A stretch of 6,382 bases of DNA. It comes from CAZAQS01 sp964486825. Its GTDB lineage: Bacteria; Chloroflexota; Anaerolineae; Anaerolineales; UBA4823. The notes under the pieces are model-generated. The model did no database searches, was not told where the DNA came from, and was given only the letters and a program-made list of their open reading frames with translations. This document shows positions 5,241-6,382 of this stretch, piece by piece; the stretch's first letter is position 1, and each line of letters starts with the position of its first letter. The stretch lies in assembly GCA_964486825.1 (NCBI GenBank), contig CAZAQS010000267.1, forward strand, positions 1 to 6,382, in the 5' to 3' direction. The position numbers and the translations under genes were made by a program.

Positions 5241-5573
5241 GTGAAAGTGAAGATTCGCAAAGGCGATACAGTAGAAATAATTAGCGGCCGGTTTGTAGAC
5301 AAAGGCAAGCGTGGTGAAGTCATTAAAGTGCTTCCGGACGATCGCCGCGTGGTGGTGCAGGGCGTCAATATCCGTAAGAAGCACCAGCGCCAGACCCAGT
5401 CTAAAGGCCGTACATTGAACCCGGGTGTGATCGAATTTGAGGCTCCAGTGGATATTTCCAACGTAATGCTGGTTTGCCCGAAATGTGATGAACCCACCCG
5501 TATATCCATTCAGCGCGACGGGGAAGAGGTGCGCCGCATTTGTAAAAAATGCGGAGGCCTGCTCGCCTCGTAA
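5241..5573 (+). CDS. rplX: 50S ribosomal protein L24, zinc-ribbon form, GTG start
   Basis: L24 binds the 5' domain of 23S rRNA as one of two assembly initiators and lies near the exit tunnel. The 110-residue product starts KVKIRKGDTVEIISG (2-16) with a KOW motif to about residue 31, followed by VVVQGVNIRKKHQR (37-50) and PGVIEFEAPVDISNVMLV (61-78). Its C-terminal part has two CxxC pairs, CPKC (79-82) and CKKC (101-104), a likely zinc ribbon; many other L24 proteins have lost these cysteines. The KOW loop reads GRFVDKGKRG where GKDKGKRG is usual, a two-residue insertion. I chose the GTG at 5241 because AGGAG lies eight bases upstream and the family begins M-K-V-K; the in-frame GTG at 5220 would add seven residues (MVVGAKT). 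Confidence 0.95.
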   Translation: MKVKIRKGDTVEIISGRFVDKGKRGEVIKVLPDDRRVVVQGVNIRKKHQRQTQSKGRTLNPGVIEFEAPVDISNVMLVCPKCDEPTRISIQRDGEEVRRICKKCGGLLAS

Positions 5574-5592
5574 GCCGGTTGAGAGTGTAGAG

Positions 5593-6141
5593 ATGAGTCA
5601 ATATTTTAGAGATCAATACAAAAATGAAGTTGCGCCGGCCCTAATGGATGCGCTGAACCTGGATAACGTAATGCAAATCCCGCGCATCGAAAAGGTGGTC
5701 GTAAATATCGGGGTAGGCGAAGCTTTGGAAAATGCCAAAGCCTTGGATGCTGCCGTGGCAGACCTAACCCAGATCACAGGCCAGAAACCGGTTATCAATA
5801 AAGCCCGCAAGAGCATTGCAGCCTTCAAGTTGCGCGAAGGGCGGGCTATCGGTGTGAAAGTGACTCTGCGCGGTGAGCGTATGTGGTCATTTTTGGACCG
5901 CCTGATCAATATTGCTCTGCCGCGTGTACGGGATTTCCGGGGTATATCACCGAACTCCTTTGATGGGCGCGGGAACTATACCTTGGGCTTGCGTGAACAG
6001 CTGGTGTTCCCGGAAATCGAGTACGATAAGATCGATAAAGTCCGCGGCATGGAAATCACGATCGTGACCAGCGCGCGTAACGATGATGAAGCCCGGCAGT
6101 TATTGGATATGCTCGGCATGCCCTTCAGGAAGGAAGGATAA
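5593..6141 (+). CDS. rplE: 50S ribosomal protein L5
   Basis: L5 binds 5S rRNA and places it, with L18, in the central protuberance; it also touches P-site tRNA and S13. The 182-residue product has the family length. It shows YKNEVAPALMDALNLDNVMQ (9-28), the signature IPRIEKVVVNIGVGEA (29-44), GQKPVINKARKSIAAFKLRE (63-82), then RGISPNSFDGRGNYTLGLRE (116-135), and FPEIEYDKIDKVRGMEITIV (139-158). The frame is open further upstream into rplX, but the ATG at 5593 gives the usual N-terminus and leaves a 19-base gap after rplX. Its Shine-Dalgarno is the weakest of the cluster (only GAGAG at 5581-5585). In E. coli this start is where S8 represses the spc operon. A 6-base pairing of 5574-5579 with 5634-5639 could enclose it. 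Confidence 0.97.
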   Translation: MSQYFRDQYKNEVAPALMDALNLDNVMQIPRIEKVVVNIGVGEALENAKALDAAVADLTQITGQKPVINKARKSIAAFKLREGRAIGVKVTLRGERMWSFLDRLINIALPRVRDFRGISPNSFDGRGNYTLGLREQLVFPEIEYDKIDKVRGMEITIVTSARNDDEARQLLDMLGMPFRKEG

Positions 6142-6144
6142 CGC

Positions 6145-6327
6145 ATGGCAAAGAAATCAATGATCGTTAGAGAGACACGGCGGAAATATCCCAACCGCGT
6201 GCGCAATCGCTGCATGCGCTGTGGTCGCCCGCGTGGTTATATACGTCGTTTTGGATTATGCCGTATTTGCTTCCGTGAAATGGCATTAGAAGGCAAGATC
6301 CCCGGCGTGGTCAAATCATCCTGGTAG
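6145..6327 (+). CDS. rpsN: 30S ribosomal protein S14 type Z (zinc-binding)
   Basis: S14 lies in the 30S head with S3, S10 and S19 and is needed for late head assembly. At 60 residues this is the short, zinc-binding form (often named rpsZ or rpsN1), not the roughly 100-residue form of E. coli. Cys23, Cys26, Cys39 and Cys42 make the expected C-x2-C-x12-C-x2-C site (CMRC and CRIC). The text NRCMRCGRPRGYIRRFGLCR (21-40) and CFREMALEGKIPGVVKSSW at the end are typical. It lacks one residue relative to the usual 61 in the segment before the first cysteine. The ATG follows AGGAAGGA at 6131-6138 and is three bases after rplE. The neighbours rplE and rpsH confirm the identity. Confidence 0.97.
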   Translation: MAKKSMIVRETRRKYPNRVRNRCMRCGRPRGYIRRFGLCRICFREMALEGKIPGVVKSSW

Positions 6328-6334
6328 GCCGGGT

Positions 6335-6340
6335 GGAGGT
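6335..6340 (+). promoter_or_regulatory. strong Shine-Dalgarno GGAGGT for rpsH
   Basis: GGAGGT stands seven bases before the ATG at 6348 in the 20-base rpsN-rpsH gap. It fixes the start of the truncated last gene. Confidence 0.8.
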
Positions 6341-6347
6341 TTTTGGA

Positions 6348-6382
6348 ATGACAGTTACAGATCCTATTGCTGATATGCTGAC
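6348..6382 (+). CDS. rpsH: 30S ribosomal protein S8, 5' end only
   Basis: Only 11 full codons are inside the window, giving MTVTDPIADML, the standard N-terminus of S8. S8 is a primary 16S rRNA binder of the 30S platform and, in E. coli, the translational repressor of the spc operon. The identification rests on this short match, the strong GGAGGT seven bases upstream and the position after rplE and rpsN, where S8 is expected in nearly all bacteria. The gene is cut by the window edge and is not thereby broken. Confidence 0.92.
   Translation, partial: MTVTDPIADML

Noticed and set aside
5485..5592. N-terminal extension of L5 by 36 residues through an open frame inside rplX
   Set aside because: The added residues are the frame-shifted reading of the L24 zinc ribbon region, and L5 proteins normally begin at the MSQYFRDQYK-like text.
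1..6382. A hidden undescribed system, mobile element, CRISPR array or RNA gene
   Set aside because: Every stretch is explained by conserved ribosomal protein genes with gaps of at most 69 bases. I saw no repeats, tRNA-like folds, transposase motifs or foreign composition.

Overview
The window is a continuous run of ribosomal protein genes, all on the + strand, in the classical bacterial S10-spc order: rplC-rplD-rplW-rplB-rpsS-rplV-rpsC-rplP-rpmC-rpsQ-rplN-rplX-rplE-rpsN(type Z)-rpsH. It opens five bases before the rplC start, so rpsJ and the S10 leader would lie upstream. It closes 35 bases into rpsH. Fourteen genes are complete and one is partial, and about 95% of the sequence is coding.

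Organism: a bacterium of moderate G+C (mid-50s percent by eye). The text SPRDHPHGGGEGR in L2, the divergent tip of the L22 hairpin, a four-cysteine L24 and a zinc-binding S14 together remind me most of Chloroflexota, perhaps Anaerolineae-like. This is recall of family sequences, not a search, so I hold it at about 0.5. I see no sign of transfer, insertion sequences, tRNA, CRISPR or phage genes.

Layout: positions 1-4840 form the S10-operon part (L3, L4, L23, L2, S19, L22, S3, L16, L29, S17). Positions 4843-6382 form the start of the spc part (L14, L24, L5, S14, S8). S17 and L14 are separated by 2 bases, so the two classical operons are run together with no visible promoter or terminator between them. 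Most junctions are tight: rplW/rplB overlap by one base (TAATG), rpmC/rpsQ abut, and rpsS/rplV, rpsQ/rplN and rplE/rpsN are 2-3 bases apart. The two longest gaps are 2448-2516 (69 bases, before rpsS) and 3150-3204 (55 bases, before rpsC). No gene-free stretch reaches 300 bases. Nearly every gene has a purine-rich Shine-Dalgarno sequence 5-9 bases before its start; rplE has the weakest.

Working together: L3, L4, L23, L2, L22, L16, L29, L14, L24 and L5 build the 50S subunit (peptidyl transferase surroundings, exit tunnel, subunit interface, central protuberance). S19, S3, S17, S14 and S8 build the 30S subunit (head, mRNA entry, platform and body). Co-transcription supplies them in step. Nothing here is a new system. 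The points worth a second look are small: residue departures at functional sites of L3, L22, S3 and L24, two intergenic hairpins, and a possible long-range helix around the weak rplE start, which is the place where S8 represses translation in Escherichia coli.
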